Source: VAXT01 sp035318925
GTDB lineage: Bacteria; Actinomycetota; Thermoleophilia; Gaiellales; Gaiellaceae
Reading direction: 5' to 3'
NCBI GenBank assembly: GCA_035318925.1
Contig: DATHDS010000037.1
Location: forward strand, 7,117 to 71,116
Length of the DNA stretch: 64,000 nt
Below, piece after piece: positions 16,288 through 25,221 of this stretch (positions are counted from its first letter, which is position 1; the number at the start of each line of letters is the position of its first letter). The notes beneath the pieces were generated by a model. The model searched no databases. It was given only the letters and a program-made list of their open reading frames with translations, and was not told the origin of the DNA. A program made the position numbers and the translations under genes.

Positions 16288-16491
16288 TCAGCCGGATGGG
16301 CCGAGCAGGACTCGGTAGTCGTGAATCGGATTCTCGACCGTCACGGACAGCTCGACGACGCGCAGCGTCACCGGCTCGCCGGGTGGGGGCGGTCCGTGCT
16401 CCTTTTCGTATTTCTCGACTGCGTCCTGCGCGGCAGCCTTGAACCCGAACTCGCTTATGCCCAGGTACGTGTCGTCGCCGTTCTCTTTCAT
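16288..16491 (-). CDS. Small conserved-looking protein near dodecin
   Basis: A 67-aa protein (MKENGDDTYLGISEFGFKAA ... VELSVTVENPIHDYRVLL). The pattern of a GIS-x-x-GF-x-x-A helix followed by a VxLxVTVENPIHxYRVxL strand pair is that of small proteins often found beside dodecins, but the family has no name I can give. An AAGGAGCG ribosome binding site lies just upstream of the ATG. It is cytosolic by sequence. Confidence 0.65.
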   Translation of the reverse strand: MKENGDDTYLGISEFGFKAAAQDAVEKYEKEHGPPPPGEPVTLRVVELSVTVENPIHDYRVLLGPSG

Positions 16492-16530
16492 CTCCGCGCT
16501 CCTTCGTAGCTCGTCGGTGTCGGCGGCATC

Positions 16531-19500
16531 CTACGACGACGCGGCCGGCAGACGGGCGAGCGCCGCGACGTTGCCCTTCTGCTCGTAGAGACGCCGCGCG
16601 TCTTCGAGCAGACCTGACGCTTCCTCGCCCGGGCCGACAACCTCGGCCACCGCCATCAGCGCGCGCGCCTCGAGATCGGGGTAGTCCGTTGCCTGGGCCG
16701 TTGCGAGCGCCTCGCGTGCCAGCGCCTCGGCCGCTCCAGTGTCCCGTCCCGCGACGGCTCGGGCCCGTGCCGTCCGCCACAGCACCTGGGTGACGACGTC
16801 GACCGCCGCCGCCCGCTCTTCGCTGACCTTCGAGATCTCCTCGGCCTCCTCGTACGAGCCGTCGAGGCAGAGCGCGTCTGCGAGGAACGCCGCCGTCGTC
16901 GACATGATGCTCGTCGCGCCCATCTCGCCGAGCGTCTCGTAGGCCCAACGGAGGATCGAGACGGCCTCATCGGGTCTACCCGCCAGCTGCTCGATCTCGG
17001 CTCCGACGAGCGAGCGCGCCGCGATCCGGAAACGCTGGCCGAGCTCCTCGTGGATCTCGCGCGCCCGCGCCTGGAGGCGCCGTGCCTCCTCGAAGTCCCC
17101 TTGCATCGCGCGCAGGCCGGCGAGCACGCCTGTCATCGAGGCCTCGAGCGAGCGGTTTTCGGGATGCTCGGCGAGATAGCCCTCGCAGCGCGCGACCGCC
17201 TCCGGAACCGGAGTCGGCCCGTAGTAGAGCGCCTGTGCAAGGAGGGACGTGATCGTCGCCACCTCGGCGGCATCGCCCGACCGGCGCGCATGCTCGAGCG
17301 CGCGTTCGAGAGCCGCCGCGCGCTCACCCCAGTGGCAGGCGTTCACGTACACCTCGCTCTTCAGCCACCAGGCCTTCGCGAGCCCGAGGTCGTCGCCGAG
17401 CTCCTCGAGCTGCGGGATCGTTCGCTCCGCCACCTCGGTGATCTCCGCGACCGAGCCCTCGGGCTGCGTGAACGTTCGGAAGAACTCCCGCTCAATGATC
17501 GTGCGCAGCTCGAGTCGCCGGTCCCCGGCCGCCGCAGCCGCCTCCATCGCCTGTGTCAGGACGCCCTCGGCCCGTCCGAACTCGCCGGTGCGCATGAGCG
17601 CGCTCCCGAGCTCGGGCAGAAGCTCCCTGCGCAGTGGATGATCGTCCGGTAGGAGCGCGGCCGACCGGCGGAGCAAAGACACCGCTGCGGCCAAGTCGCC
17701 GCGGGCGACGATCGCGCGGCGCCCGGCTGCGGCCAGGCGTTCGCCGGCGCGGATCGCGAGATCACGGCCCTCCTCGCCGACCGGGCCGAGCTCCTCGCGA
17801 TACCGGAACGCCTGCTCGAGGTGGTAGCCGAGGATCTCCTCCAGCTCGTTCGCGCGCTCGCCTGCGGTGCGCTCGAGCCAGCCCGCAAACCGCTCGTGCA
17901 GGTCGGCGCGGGTCTCTTTCGGGATCGCCAGATAGGCGGCATCGCGGATGAGCGCGTGCCGGAACCGGAAGCCGTCTTCCCACGGGAAGATCGACCGCGC
18001 GGGCTCGATCAGGTCCTTGCGGACGAGCATCATCAGCCGGGTGCTGACGTCGGGCCGGTCCTCCTCGCGCGAGAGATCCGCGACGGCGCCACGCCAGAAG
18101 TCCCTCCCGATCACGGACGCTCGCTCAATCGCGGCGCGCTCCGCCGGCTCGAGTCGGTCGAGACGCGCGGCGAGCAGCGCGTGAATCGACGGCGGGATCT
18201 CCGGCCCGCCGTTCGGCCCGCCGTCCGTCGTCATCATGGCGAGCATCTGCTCGACGAAGAGCGGGTTGCCCTCCGCCGCCTCGGTGATCTGGGCCAGCAC
18301 GTCCGAGCTGAGCTCCGCCTCGCCGCGCAGGACGTCGAGCAGCGACTCCGCTTCCTCGTCGGAGAGGGCCTCGAGCGTGATCGAGCTCGAGTTCGGCGTC
18401 ACCGTCAGCCACGTGGGGTGCTTGTCGAGCAGCTCCGGCCGCGCGAGACAGACGACGAGGATGGGCGCGTCCCGGCTCCAGCCCACGAGGTACTCGATCA
18501 GGTCGAGGAAGGTCGGCTCCGCCCACTGGAGGTCGTCGAAGCCGACGATCAGCGGGCGGTCGCGAGACAGGTGCTCGAACAGCCGCCGGACCGCCCACAG
18601 GGTCTCGTCCGGGGCTCCGGCGGCCTCGCCGACGCCGATCGCCCCGGCGACGCACGCTGCGACGCGGCCCGCGTCCTCCTCCCCCTCCAGCAGGCCTTCG
18701 ATCTGCCCCAGCGTCAGGTCGCCCGCGGCTCCGCGGACGACGTCCCGGAGGGGCCAGTACGTGATCCCCTCGCCGTAGGGCAGACAGTGGCCGACGAGCG
18801 CGGAGGCTTCGTCGCGGACGCTGCTGAGCAGCTCGTTGGCAAGCCGCGACTTCCCGATGCCCGCCGGACCGAGCACGGTGATCATCCGGCAGGCCCGCTC
18901 TTCCACGGCATCGTCGAAGGCGCCGCGAAGCTCCGCGAGCTCCCGTCCTCTGCCGACCATCTCCGCATCGAGGCGGCGCGCGAACGAGGGCGCCCCCTCG
19001 AGGATGCCGATCAGCTGCCAGGCTTCGACAGCGTCCGCCTTCCCTTTCAGCTTCAGGGGCGAGACTGGCTCGACGAGGGCCGCGTTCTCCACGAGGCGCC
19101 TCGTCGTCTCGCCGATCAGGATCTCCCCACCGTGCGCGGCCGCCTCCAGCCGCTGGGCGACGACGACTGCGTGACCCGTGGCGAAGGCCTGGTCGGCGGC
19201 GGGATCGCCCGCGATCACCTCCCCGGTGTTGATGCCTGTCCGGACCGAGAGCTCGAGGTCGAAGTCGCGCCGCAGCTCGCCGTTCAGTTCACCGAGGGCG
19301 GAGCGCATCTCCGTGGCGGCGCGAACCGCTCGCAGGGCGTCGTCGTCGTGGACGGTCGGGATGCCGAAGACGGCCATCACCGCATCGCCGATGAACTTCT
19401 CGACCGTTCCGCCGTGCCGCTCGATTGCCGCGCTCATGGCCTCGAAGTAGCGCGCCATCACTCGCTGAAGGACTTCCGGATCGAGCCGTTCGCCGAGCGG

Positions 19501-19557
19501 CGTCGAGTCGGCGATGTCGCAGAACAGGACCGTCACGGTCTTGCGCAAAACGGCCAT
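16531..19557 (-). CDS. Class III cyclase-like domain fused to AAA ATPase and TPR regulator
   Basis: A 1,008-aa protein. Residues ~5-180 are a class III nucleotide cyclase domain (VTVLFCDIADSTPLGERLD; GGTVEKFIGDAVMAVFG; GINTGEVIAGD). Residues ~205-480 are an AAA/NACHT-like ATPase with Walker A GPAGIGKSRLAN and Walker B-like LIVGFDDLQWAEP. The rest (about 560-1000) is TPR-rich helix. Both metal-binding aspartates (CDIAD and GDAVMAV) are present, so cyclase activity is possible. Such proteins are common signalling ATPases in actinobacteria; ligand and target are unknown. It sits on the opposite strand between ftsY and ffh. Confidence 0.88.
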   Translation of the reverse strand: MAVLRKTVTVLFCDIADSTPLGERLDPEVLQRVMARYFEAMSAAIERHGGTVEKFIGDAVMAVFGIPTVHDDDALRAVRAATEMRSALGELNGELRRDFDLELSVRTGINTGEVIAGDPAADQAFATGHAVVVAQRLEAAAHGGEILIGETTRRLVENAALVEPVSPLKLKGKADAVEAWQLIGILEGAPSFARRLDAEMVGRGRELAELRGAFDDAVEERACRMITVLGPAGIGKSRLANELLSSVRDEASALVGHCLPYGEGITYWPLRDVVRGAAGDLTLGQIEGLLEGEEDAGRVAACVAGAIGVGEAAGAPDETLWAVRRLFEHLSRDRPLIVGFDDLQWAEPTFLDLIEYLVGWSRDAPILVVCLARPELLDKHPTWLTVTPNSSSITLEALSDEEAESLLDVLRGEAELSSDVLAQITEAAEGNPLFVEQMLAMMTTDGGPNGGPEIPPSIHALLAARLDRLEPAERAAIERASVIGRDFWRGAVADLSREEDRPDVSTRLMMLVRKDLIEPARSIFPWEDGFRFRHALIRDAAYLAIPKETRADLHERFAGWLERTAGERANELEEILGYHLEQAFRYREELGPVGEEGRDLAIRAGERLAAAGRRAIVARGDLAAAVSLLRRSAALLPDDHPLRRELLPELGSALMRTGEFGRAEGVLTQAMEAAAAAGDRRLELRTIIEREFFRTFTQPEGSVAEITEVAERTIPQLEELGDDLGLAKAWWLKSEVYVNACHWGERAAALERALEHARRSGDAAEVATITSLLAQALYYGPTPVPEAVARCEGYLAEHPENRSLEASMTGVLAGLRAMQGDFEEARRLQARAREIHEELGQRFRIAARSLVGAEIEQLAGRPDEAVSILRWAYETLGEMGATSIMSTTAAFLADALCLDGSYEEAEEISKVSEERAAAVDVVTQVLWRTARARAVAGRDTGAAEALAREALATAQATDYPDLEARALMAVAEVVGPGEEASGLLEDARRLYEQKGNVAALARLPAASS

Positions 19558-19563
19558 GTGACG

Positions 19564-19569
19564 AGTGTA
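19564..19569 (-). promoter_or_regulatory. Candidate -10 box TACACT, leaderless promoter of the cyclase/AAA gene
   Basis: On the minus strand TACACT is followed by exactly 6 nt (CGTCAC) and the ATG at 19557. The divergent ffh promoter lies about 45 bp away, so the two genes share one short regulatory region. Confidence 0.6.
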
Positions 19570-19611
19570 CGACGGTGACCGCGGGGCTCCGAGAGCTGCC
19601 AGCGCCCTCAG

Positions 19612-19617
19612 TAGACT
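19612..19617 (+). promoter_or_regulatory. Candidate -10 box TAGACT, leaderless promoter of ffh
   Basis: TAGACT, then exactly 6 nt (GGGACG), then GTG at 19624. It supports GTG as the start and a leaderless message for the ffh-rpsP operon. Confidence 0.6.
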
Positions 19618-19623
19618 GGGACG

Positions 19624-20961
<1,338 letters not shown>

Positions 20962-21085
20962 CGAACTTCGGCGAAGCGTTTCGCGGGCGGAGCCGGGCTT
21001 TGCCCGAGCGCAGCCCAATGGGTGTTTGATGAAAGAACGTGTAAAGGAGGGGGCTCACGGGGGAACCCTGGGTTCCCCCGTGTTA
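20962..21085. other. Inserted spacer between ffh and its duplicated tail, with a perfect 12-bp hairpin
   Basis: The hairpin CACGGGGGAACC-CTG-GGTTCCCCCGTG occupies 21056-21082. A smaller hairpin CGGGC-TTT-GCCCG lies near 20995-21007. A strong Shine-Dalgarno-like AAAGGAGG is at 21043-21050, just before the large hairpin. There is no T-run, so a simple terminator is doubtful; the stem could gate translation of what follows. The rest of the spacer shows no gene I recognise. Confidence 0.6.
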
Positions 21086-21145
21086 AAGATGCCGGGGCTC
21101 CCACCGGAGCTCTTGGAGCAGGCACAACGACAGGGAAGAAGGTGA
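21029..21145 (+). pseudogene. Second copy of the ffh C-terminal end, inside a 38-codon frame
   Basis: The last 20 codons (21086-21145) encode KMPGLPPELLEQAQRQGRR and stop, against KMPGIPQELLNQAQQQGRR in ffh itself: 15 of 19 residues identical, with most nucleotide differences synonymous. The frame is open back to an ATG at 21029 (MKERVKEGAH...), so a 38-aa peptide is formally possible. The pattern fits an insertion or duplication at the ffh 3' end that left the old tail next to rpsP. The synonymous bias means both copies have been under coding constraint at some time. Confidence 0.75.
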
Positions 21146-21146
21146 G

Positions 21147-21392
21147 ATGGCGGTAAAAATGAGATTGACCCGCGTTGGGTCGAAGAAGAACCCGATCTAC
21201 CGGGTCGTGGTGGCCGACTCGCGCTCGCCGCGTGACGGCAAGTTCATCGAGATCATCGGGCACTACAACCCGCAGACCGATCCCTCGACGATCGACTTCG
21301 ACGAGGACAAGGTCAAGGAGTGGATCGCGAAGGGCGCGACGCCGTCCAACACGGTCAAGCGGCTGCTGAAGAAGACGAACGTCGTTGGCTGA
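21147..21392 (+). CDS. rpsP: 30S ribosomal protein S16
   Basis: MAVKMRLTRVGSKKNPIYRV and ADSRSPRDGKFIEIIGHYNP are the S16 hallmarks; 81 aa is typical. An AGAAGGTGAG sequence, which is the end of the ffh-tail copy, serves as ribosome binding site 4-10 nt before the ATG. This may be a reason the tail copy is preserved. It is followed by khpA with a small overlap. Confidence 0.98.
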   Translation: MAVKMRLTRVGSKKNPIYRVVVADSRSPRDGKFIEIIGHYNPQTDPSTIDFDEDKVKEWIAKGATPSNTVKRLLKKTNVVG

Positions 21393-21615
21393 GCTGCTCG
21401 CATACCTCGCGCGGAACCTCGTCGACGACGCCGATGCGGTCTCGGTCGTGGAGGTGCAGCGCGAGGGCACGACGATCCTCCAGCTGACCGTGGCGAAGGA
21501 GGAGGTCGGCAAGGTGATCGGCCGCCAGGGCCGCATCGCGCGGGCGCTGCGGGCGATTGTGCGCGCGAGCGGGGCGCGCTCGCACAACCGCGTCGTGCTC
21601 GAGATCATGGAGTAG
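21385..21615 (+). CDS. khpA: KH-domain RNA-binding protein KhpA
   Basis: A 76-aa single KH-domain protein with the GxxG loop in EEVGKVIGRQGRIARALR. KhpA partners with KhpB in RNA binding linked to cell elongation and division in Gram-positives. TTG start at 21385 overlaps rpsP by 8 nt. The rpsP-khpA-rimM-trmD order is conserved; here a phosphoesterase gene is inserted between khpA and rimM. Confidence 0.93.
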   Translation: MAELLAYLARNLVDDADAVSVVEVQREGTTILQLTVAKEEVGKVIGRQGRIARALRAIVRASGARSHNRVVLEIME

Positions 21616-21620
21616 TGCCA

Positions 21621-22313
21621 ATGCGCGTCGCCGCGCTCCACGACGTCCACGGCAACCTGCCGGCGCTCGAGGCCGTCCTCGGTGACGTGGAACGCGAGCA
21701 CGTGGACGCGATCGTCTTTGGCGGCGACATCGCCTCGGGCGTAATGCCGCGAGAGACCGTCGAGCTCGTGCGTTCCCTCGACGCCGTCTTCATCCGCGGG
21801 AACGCGGACCGGGTCGACTCGCCTGCTATGAGCCCCGAGCACGACCTCGCGCGCCGCTGGGTCGAAACGCAGCTCGACGACGAGCAGATCTCCTGGCTCG
21901 CGAACCTCGACTTCTCAGTCGTTCTCGACGACACCCTCTACGTCCACGCGACCCCGCAGGACGACCTGACGGTCATCACCGAGGTCACCTCGGACGAGCG
22001 TCTCGCGGAGCTGCTGGACGGTGTCGAGCAGTCACGGGTCGTCGCGGGGCACACGCACATGCAGCTCGACCGCACGATCGGTTCGATTCGGTTCGTCAAC
22101 GCGGGCAGCGTCGGCATGCCGTACGAGGGAAAGCCGGGCGCGTACTGGGCGATCCTCGACGACGACGTCGAGCTTCGGCGCACCGAGTACGACCTGGAGC
22201 GAGCCGCCGCTGCATTCCGAGCCACCTCGCATCCGCTGGCGGAGCACCTCGCGGCGGACAACATCCTCGTGGTGCCGTCCCGGGAGGAAGCGATCGCCAT
22301 GTTCGGTGGCTGA
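21621..22313 (+). CDS. YfcE-like metallophosphoesterase
   Basis: A 230-aa calcineurin-like phosphoesterase. Metal-binding motifs are HDVHGN (variant of DxH), GGDIASG, RGNAD (GNHD-like), HATPQ and GHTHMQ. Substrate unknown; the YfcE/MJ0936 group cleaves phosphodiesters. ATG at 21621 is chosen over the GTG at 21615 because a GGAG (21609-21612) lies 8 nt upstream. It is inserted in the khpA-rimM interval and overlaps rimM by 8 nt. Confidence 0.88.
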   Translation: MRVAALHDVHGNLPALEAVLGDVEREHVDAIVFGGDIASGVMPRETVELVRSLDAVFIRGNADRVDSPAMSPEHDLARRWVETQLDDEQISWLANLDFSVVLDDTLYVHATPQDDLTVITEVTSDERLAELLDGVEQSRVVAGHTHMQLDRTIGSIRFVNAGSVGMPYEGKPGAYWAILDDDVELRRTEYDLERAAAAFRATSHPLAEHLAADNILVVPSREEAIAMFGG

Positions 22314-22770
22314 TCTCGTGCAGATCGGGAGAGTGGGCAAGCCGCATGGGATCGCCGGCGCGTTCTTCGTCGAGGAGGCAAGCGATGACCCCGCGCGCTT
22401 TTCCGTCGGCGGCATGCTGCTCGTCGGCCGCTCGCCTGCGAAGATCGTCGAGTCGAAGCGGTCCGGCGGTCGGCCCGTGATCAGGCTCGATCGGGAGGTC
22501 GAGCGAGGAGCGGCGATCGAGATCGAGCGGAGCGATCTCCCGCAACCGGCAGACGGCGAGTACTACGCCTTCCAGCTCGTCGGCCTCGAGGTGCAGGAAG
22601 AGGGAGGCGCGATCCTCGGGCGCGTCGCCGAGATCTCGACCAACCCGGCGAACGACGTCCTCGAGCTCGACACCGGCCTCGCGCTGCCACTCGTCGACGC
22701 GTGCGTCCGGAAGGTCGATCTCGCCGCAGGTCGAATCCTTGTGCAGCAAGGCTTCGCACTCGATAGCTAA
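22306..22770 (+). CDS. rimM: Ribosome maturation factor RimM
   Basis: RimM assists maturation of the 30S head and binds S19. The protein (154 aa) has the N-terminal VQIGRVGKPHGIAGAFFVEE, the central EYYAFQLVGLEVQEEGG and the C-terminal PRC-barrel part VLELDTGLALPLVDACV. It starts with GTG at 22306 (VADLVQIG); GTG at 22318 is an alternative. It overlaps the phosphoesterase by 8 nt and precedes trmD. Confidence 0.95.
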   Translation: MADLVQIGRVGKPHGIAGAFFVEEASDDPARFSVGGMLLVGRSPAKIVESKRSGGRPVIRLDREVERGAAIEIERSDLPQPADGEYYAFQLVGLEVQEEGGAILGRVAEISTNPANDVLELDTGLALPLVDACVRKVDLAAGRILVQQGFALDS

Positions 22771-22782
22771 CCTCCGTCCGCC

Positions 22783-23442
22783 CTGCGTATCGATGTCTTC
22801 ACGCTCATCCCACATGCGTTTGCCTGGCTCACCGAACAGCGCCCACTTGCGTCCGTGCTCGGCACGGAGCTCGAGCTCCGCCTGCTCAACTACCGCGACA
22901 CGACGCCGCTCAAGGCCGCTCAGGTCGACGACGAGCCCTACGGCGGCGGCGCGGGCATGGTCCTGCGGGTCGATGTCGTCGCCGCGGCCCTCGAAGCGGC
23001 CTACGGCGGGCCGCCCGGCCACCGGGTGGTCGCCCTGACGCCCCAGGGCCGCCAGCTGGATCAGCAGCTGGTCGAGGAGCTCGCGGGGGAGGAGGAGCTG
23101 ACGCTGCTCTCGGCCCGGTTCGAGGGCTTCGACGAGCGGATCGTTGAGCACCTCTCGACCGACGCGGTCTCGATCGGCCCGTACGTGCTCTCCGGCGGCG
23201 AGTTGCCGGCGATGGTGCTTCTCGACGCGATCGCGCGCCGGCTGCCCGGAGCGCTCGGCAGTGAGGTCTCCGGGCTCGAGGAGAGCTTCTCCGCCGAGCT
23301 CGAGGGCGGGCTCGAGTACCCGCAGTACACCCGGCCGGCGGAGTTCCGCGGCTGGAGCGTGCCCGAAGTGCTGCTCTCGGGCGACCACGGGCGCATCGCG
23401 CAGTGGCGCCGCGAGCAGAGCCGCGCGAGGACCGTCCACTGA
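22783..23442 (+). CDS. trmD: tRNA (guanine37-N1)-methyltransferase TrmD, CTG start
   Basis: TrmD methylates G37 of tRNAs and prevents +1 frameshifting. Family motifs are RIDVFTLIPHAF, DDEPYGGGAGMVLR, LTPQGRQLDQQLVEELA, RFEGFDERIVE and GPYVLSGGELPAMVLLDAI (deep trefoil knot). The TAA of rimM is in the same frame at 22768, and no ATG/GTG/TTG lies between it and GTG at 22855, which would remove the first conserved strand. CTG at 22783 falls exactly where the family Met stands (CTG-CGT-ATC-GAT, MRID). Length from there, 219 aa, is slightly short of usual. Confidence 0.92.
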   Translation: MRIDVFTLIPHAFAWLTEQRPLASVLGTELELRLLNYRDTTPLKAAQVDDEPYGGGAGMVLRVDVVAAALEAAYGGPPGHRVVALTPQGRQLDQQLVEELAGEEELTLLSARFEGFDERIVEHLSTDAVSIGPYVLSGGELPAMVLLDAIARRLPGALGSEVSGLEESFSAELEGGLEYPQYTRPAEFRGWSVPEVLLSGDHGRIAQWRREQSRARTVH

Positions 23443-24047
23443 GAAATCCGATCGACGCCCTCACGCACGGCTTGCCGCGCCAGTGGCGCATCGCCATCGA
23501 CTGGGCGGTGACGATCCTCGGCGCGGTCGCGATCGTGCTCGCGATCAAGGCCTATGTCGTCAACCCATACCGGATCCCGTCCTCGTCGATGGAGCCGACG
23601 CTGCACTGCGCCAAGCCGCTCAACGGCTGCACGGCGCGGTTCTCCGACCGCGTGCTCGCGAACCGGCTCATCTACCACTTCCGCAGTCCGCGCCGGGGCG
23701 AGATCGTCGTCTTCAAGACCCCGCCGGCCGCGGCGCTCGCGTGCAACGGCGGCGAGGGGGAGACGTTCGTCAAGCGGCTGATCGCCCTCCCAGGGGACCG
23801 GTGGCGCGAGCAGGACGGCTACATCTACTTGAACGGAGAGCGGCAGACCGAGCCCTACATCGAGCAGGATCGCCGGGACTCGGAGACGATCCCCGAGAAG
23901 ACGGTCCCGAAGGGCCAGTACCTGATGCTCGGCGACAACCGCGCGTCCTCCTGCGACTCGCGCCGGTGGGGAACCGTTCCACGCAAGAACCTCGTCGGCC
24001 CGGTGTTCGCCGTCTACTGGCCCCCGAGCCGCATCGGCTTCAGGTGA
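23439..24047 (+). CDS. lepB: Signal peptidase I, copy 1, probable CTG start
   Basis: Type I signal peptidase cleaves Sec and Tat signal peptides outside the membrane. One N-terminal membrane anchor (residues ~15-37) is followed by box B SSSMEPTL (nucleophile Ser), box D FVKRLIALPGD (general base Lys) and box E GDNRASSCDSRRWG. CTG at 23439 overlaps the trmD TGA as CTGA, the same geometry as ATGA coupling, and gives the normal N-terminus (LRNPIDALTHGLPRQWR). GTG at 23403 is possible but would add a trmD-overlapping tail. Cysteines near HCAKPLNGC form an insertion shared with copy 2. Confidence 0.92.
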   Translation: MRNPIDALTHGLPRQWRIAIDWAVTILGAVAIVLAIKAYVVNPYRIPSSSMEPTLHCAKPLNGCTARFSDRVLANRLIYHFRSPRRGEIVVFKTPPAAALACNGGEGETFVKRLIALPGDRWREQDGYIYLNGERQTEPYIEQDRRDSETIPEKTVPKGQYLMLGDNRASSCDSRRWGTVPRKNLVGPVFAVYWPPSRIGFR

Positions 24048-24050
24048 CAA

Positions 24051-24635
24051 GTGCGCCGATCAAGAAAGGCGCTGCTCGTGCTCGCTTCGATCGCCGGCGG
24101 CCTCGTCGCCTTGACCCTGCTCGCCGTCTTCTTGACCCTACTCACATCGACGCCGTACCGCACTTCGAGCTCCGCCATGGAGCCGACGCTCCACTGCCTC
24201 AAGCCGGCTGAAGGCTGCGAGGCGGCCACTTTCCCGGATCGCGTCCTCGCTTCCCGGCTGCTCTACCGGCTCCGCGACCCTCATCGCGGAGACCTTGTCG
24301 CCTTCAAGATTCCTCCGGCGGCGAAGGCGGCCTGTGGGGGTGGTGTCAGTGGAACCTTCATCAAACGGTTGATCGGGCTCCCCGGGGACCGCTGGCGCGA
24401 GCAGGACGGCTACATCTACTTGAACGGCGAGCGGCAGACCGAGCCCTACATCGAGCCGGATCGCCGGGACTCGGCGATCCCCGAGAAGACGGTCCCGAAG
24501 GCCCAGTACCTGATGCTCGGCGACAACCGTGCGTCCTCCTGCGATTCGCGCCGGTGGGGCACCGTTCCGCGCAAGAACCTCGTCGGCCCGGTGTTCGCCG
24601 TGTACTGGCCGCCGAGCCGCATCGGCTTCAGATAG
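24051..24635 (+). CDS. lepB: Signal peptidase I, copy 2 (tandem duplicate)
   Basis: A 194-aa paralogue 3 nt downstream. It has a single membrane anchor (residues ~7-30), SSAMEPTL with the catalytic Ser, FIKRLIGLPGD with Lys, and GDNRASSCDSRRWG. The second halves of the two genes (from GDRWREQDG on) are nearly identical in DNA, while the first halves are well diverged, which suggests recent gene conversion of the 3' part. Both sets of catalytic residues are intact, so both are probably active, perhaps on different substrates. Confidence 0.92.
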   Translation: MRRSRKALLVLASIAGGLVALTLLAVFLTLLTSTPYRTSSSAMEPTLHCLKPAEGCEAATFPDRVLASRLLYRLRDPHRGDLVAFKIPPAAKAACGGGVSGTFIKRLIGLPGDRWREQDGYIYLNGERQTEPYIEPDRRDSAIPEKTVPKAQYLMLGDNRASSCDSRRWGTVPRKNLVGPVFAVYWPPSRIGFR

Positions 24636-24681
24636 CACCCCATCCGCTAGCATCCCGCAGGGCCTGCCCAGGCCTCCTCTC

Positions 24682-25221
24682 ATGACGAATCCGATCGAGC
24701 TAATCGAGCAGCGACAGCTGCGACCCGACCTGCCGCGCTTCAAGGCCGGCGACACCGTGCGTGTGCTCTTTCAGGTGATCGAGGGGCAGCGCCGGCGCAC
24801 CCAGGCCTTCGAGGGGATCGTCATCAAGCGCCAGGGCTCCGGCGTGCGCGAGACCTTCACCGTCCGTAAGCAGTCGTTCGGCGTCGGCGTCGAGCGGACG
24901 TTCCCGGTCCACTCGCCGAAGATCGAGAAGATCGAGGTGCAGGCGATCGGCGACGTCAACCGCGCGAAGCTCTACTACTTGCGCGCGAAGGTGGGGAAGA
25001 AGGCGCGCGTCCGGGAGGTTCAGCGGGGGCCCGCGGTATCCTCGCCGCGTGCCGCCGATGACGAGGTCCAGCCCGAAGAGCTCGCAGCAGATGAGCCCGT
25101 TGCCGAAGAAGCTGCGGGGAATGAGCCAGCAGCAGAAGAGCCGGTGGCAGCCGTCGAAGACGGCGCAGAGGCTGCTGAGGTTCGACCGAAAGCTCGGCGC
25201 TCGCTTCGTCGCCGGCGCTGA
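24682..25221 (+). CDS. rplS: 50S ribosomal protein L19 with long acidic C-terminal extension
   Basis: L19 lies at the 30S-50S interface. The first ~118 residues are canonical (TNPIELIEQRQLRPDLPRF; RRRTQAFEGIVIKRQGSG; FPVHSPKIEKIEV). About 60 further residues are Ala/Glu-rich and end in RRSLRRRR. The extension is encoded in DNA that also carries the start of rnhB in another frame. ATG at 24682 is set by family alignment; a TAGCAT box at 24648-24653 may be the promoter. L19 of most bacteria ends near residue 118. Confidence 0.95.
   Translation: MTNPIELIEQRQLRPDLPRFKAGDTVRVLFQVIEGQRRRTQAFEGIVIKRQGSGVRETFTVRKQSFGVGVERTFPVHSPKIEKIEVQAIGDVNRAKLYYLRAKVGKKARVREVQRGPAVSSPRAADDEVQPEELAADEPVAEEAAGNEPAAEEPVAAVEDGAEAAEVRPKARRSLRRRR

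Noticed and set aside
16139..16948. A 269-codon frame reading into the cyclase gene
   Set aside because: Gly/Arg-rich shadow of the cyclase/AAA gene; only the last 47 codons may be a real small gene.
21056..21082. Rho-independent terminator after ffh
   Set aside because: The stem is perfect, but no T-run follows and rpsP, normally co-transcribed, starts 65 nt later.
21029..21145. A functional 38-aa peptide gene before rpsP
   Set aside because: Its only recognisable part is the ffh tail; no suitable ribosome site precedes ATG 21029, so a duplicated end is the simpler explanation.
23403..23439. lepB starting at GTG 23403
   Set aside because: Would add 12 residues read from within trmD; CTG at 23439 gives a CTGA overlap and a normal N-terminus. 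GTG cannot be fully excluded.
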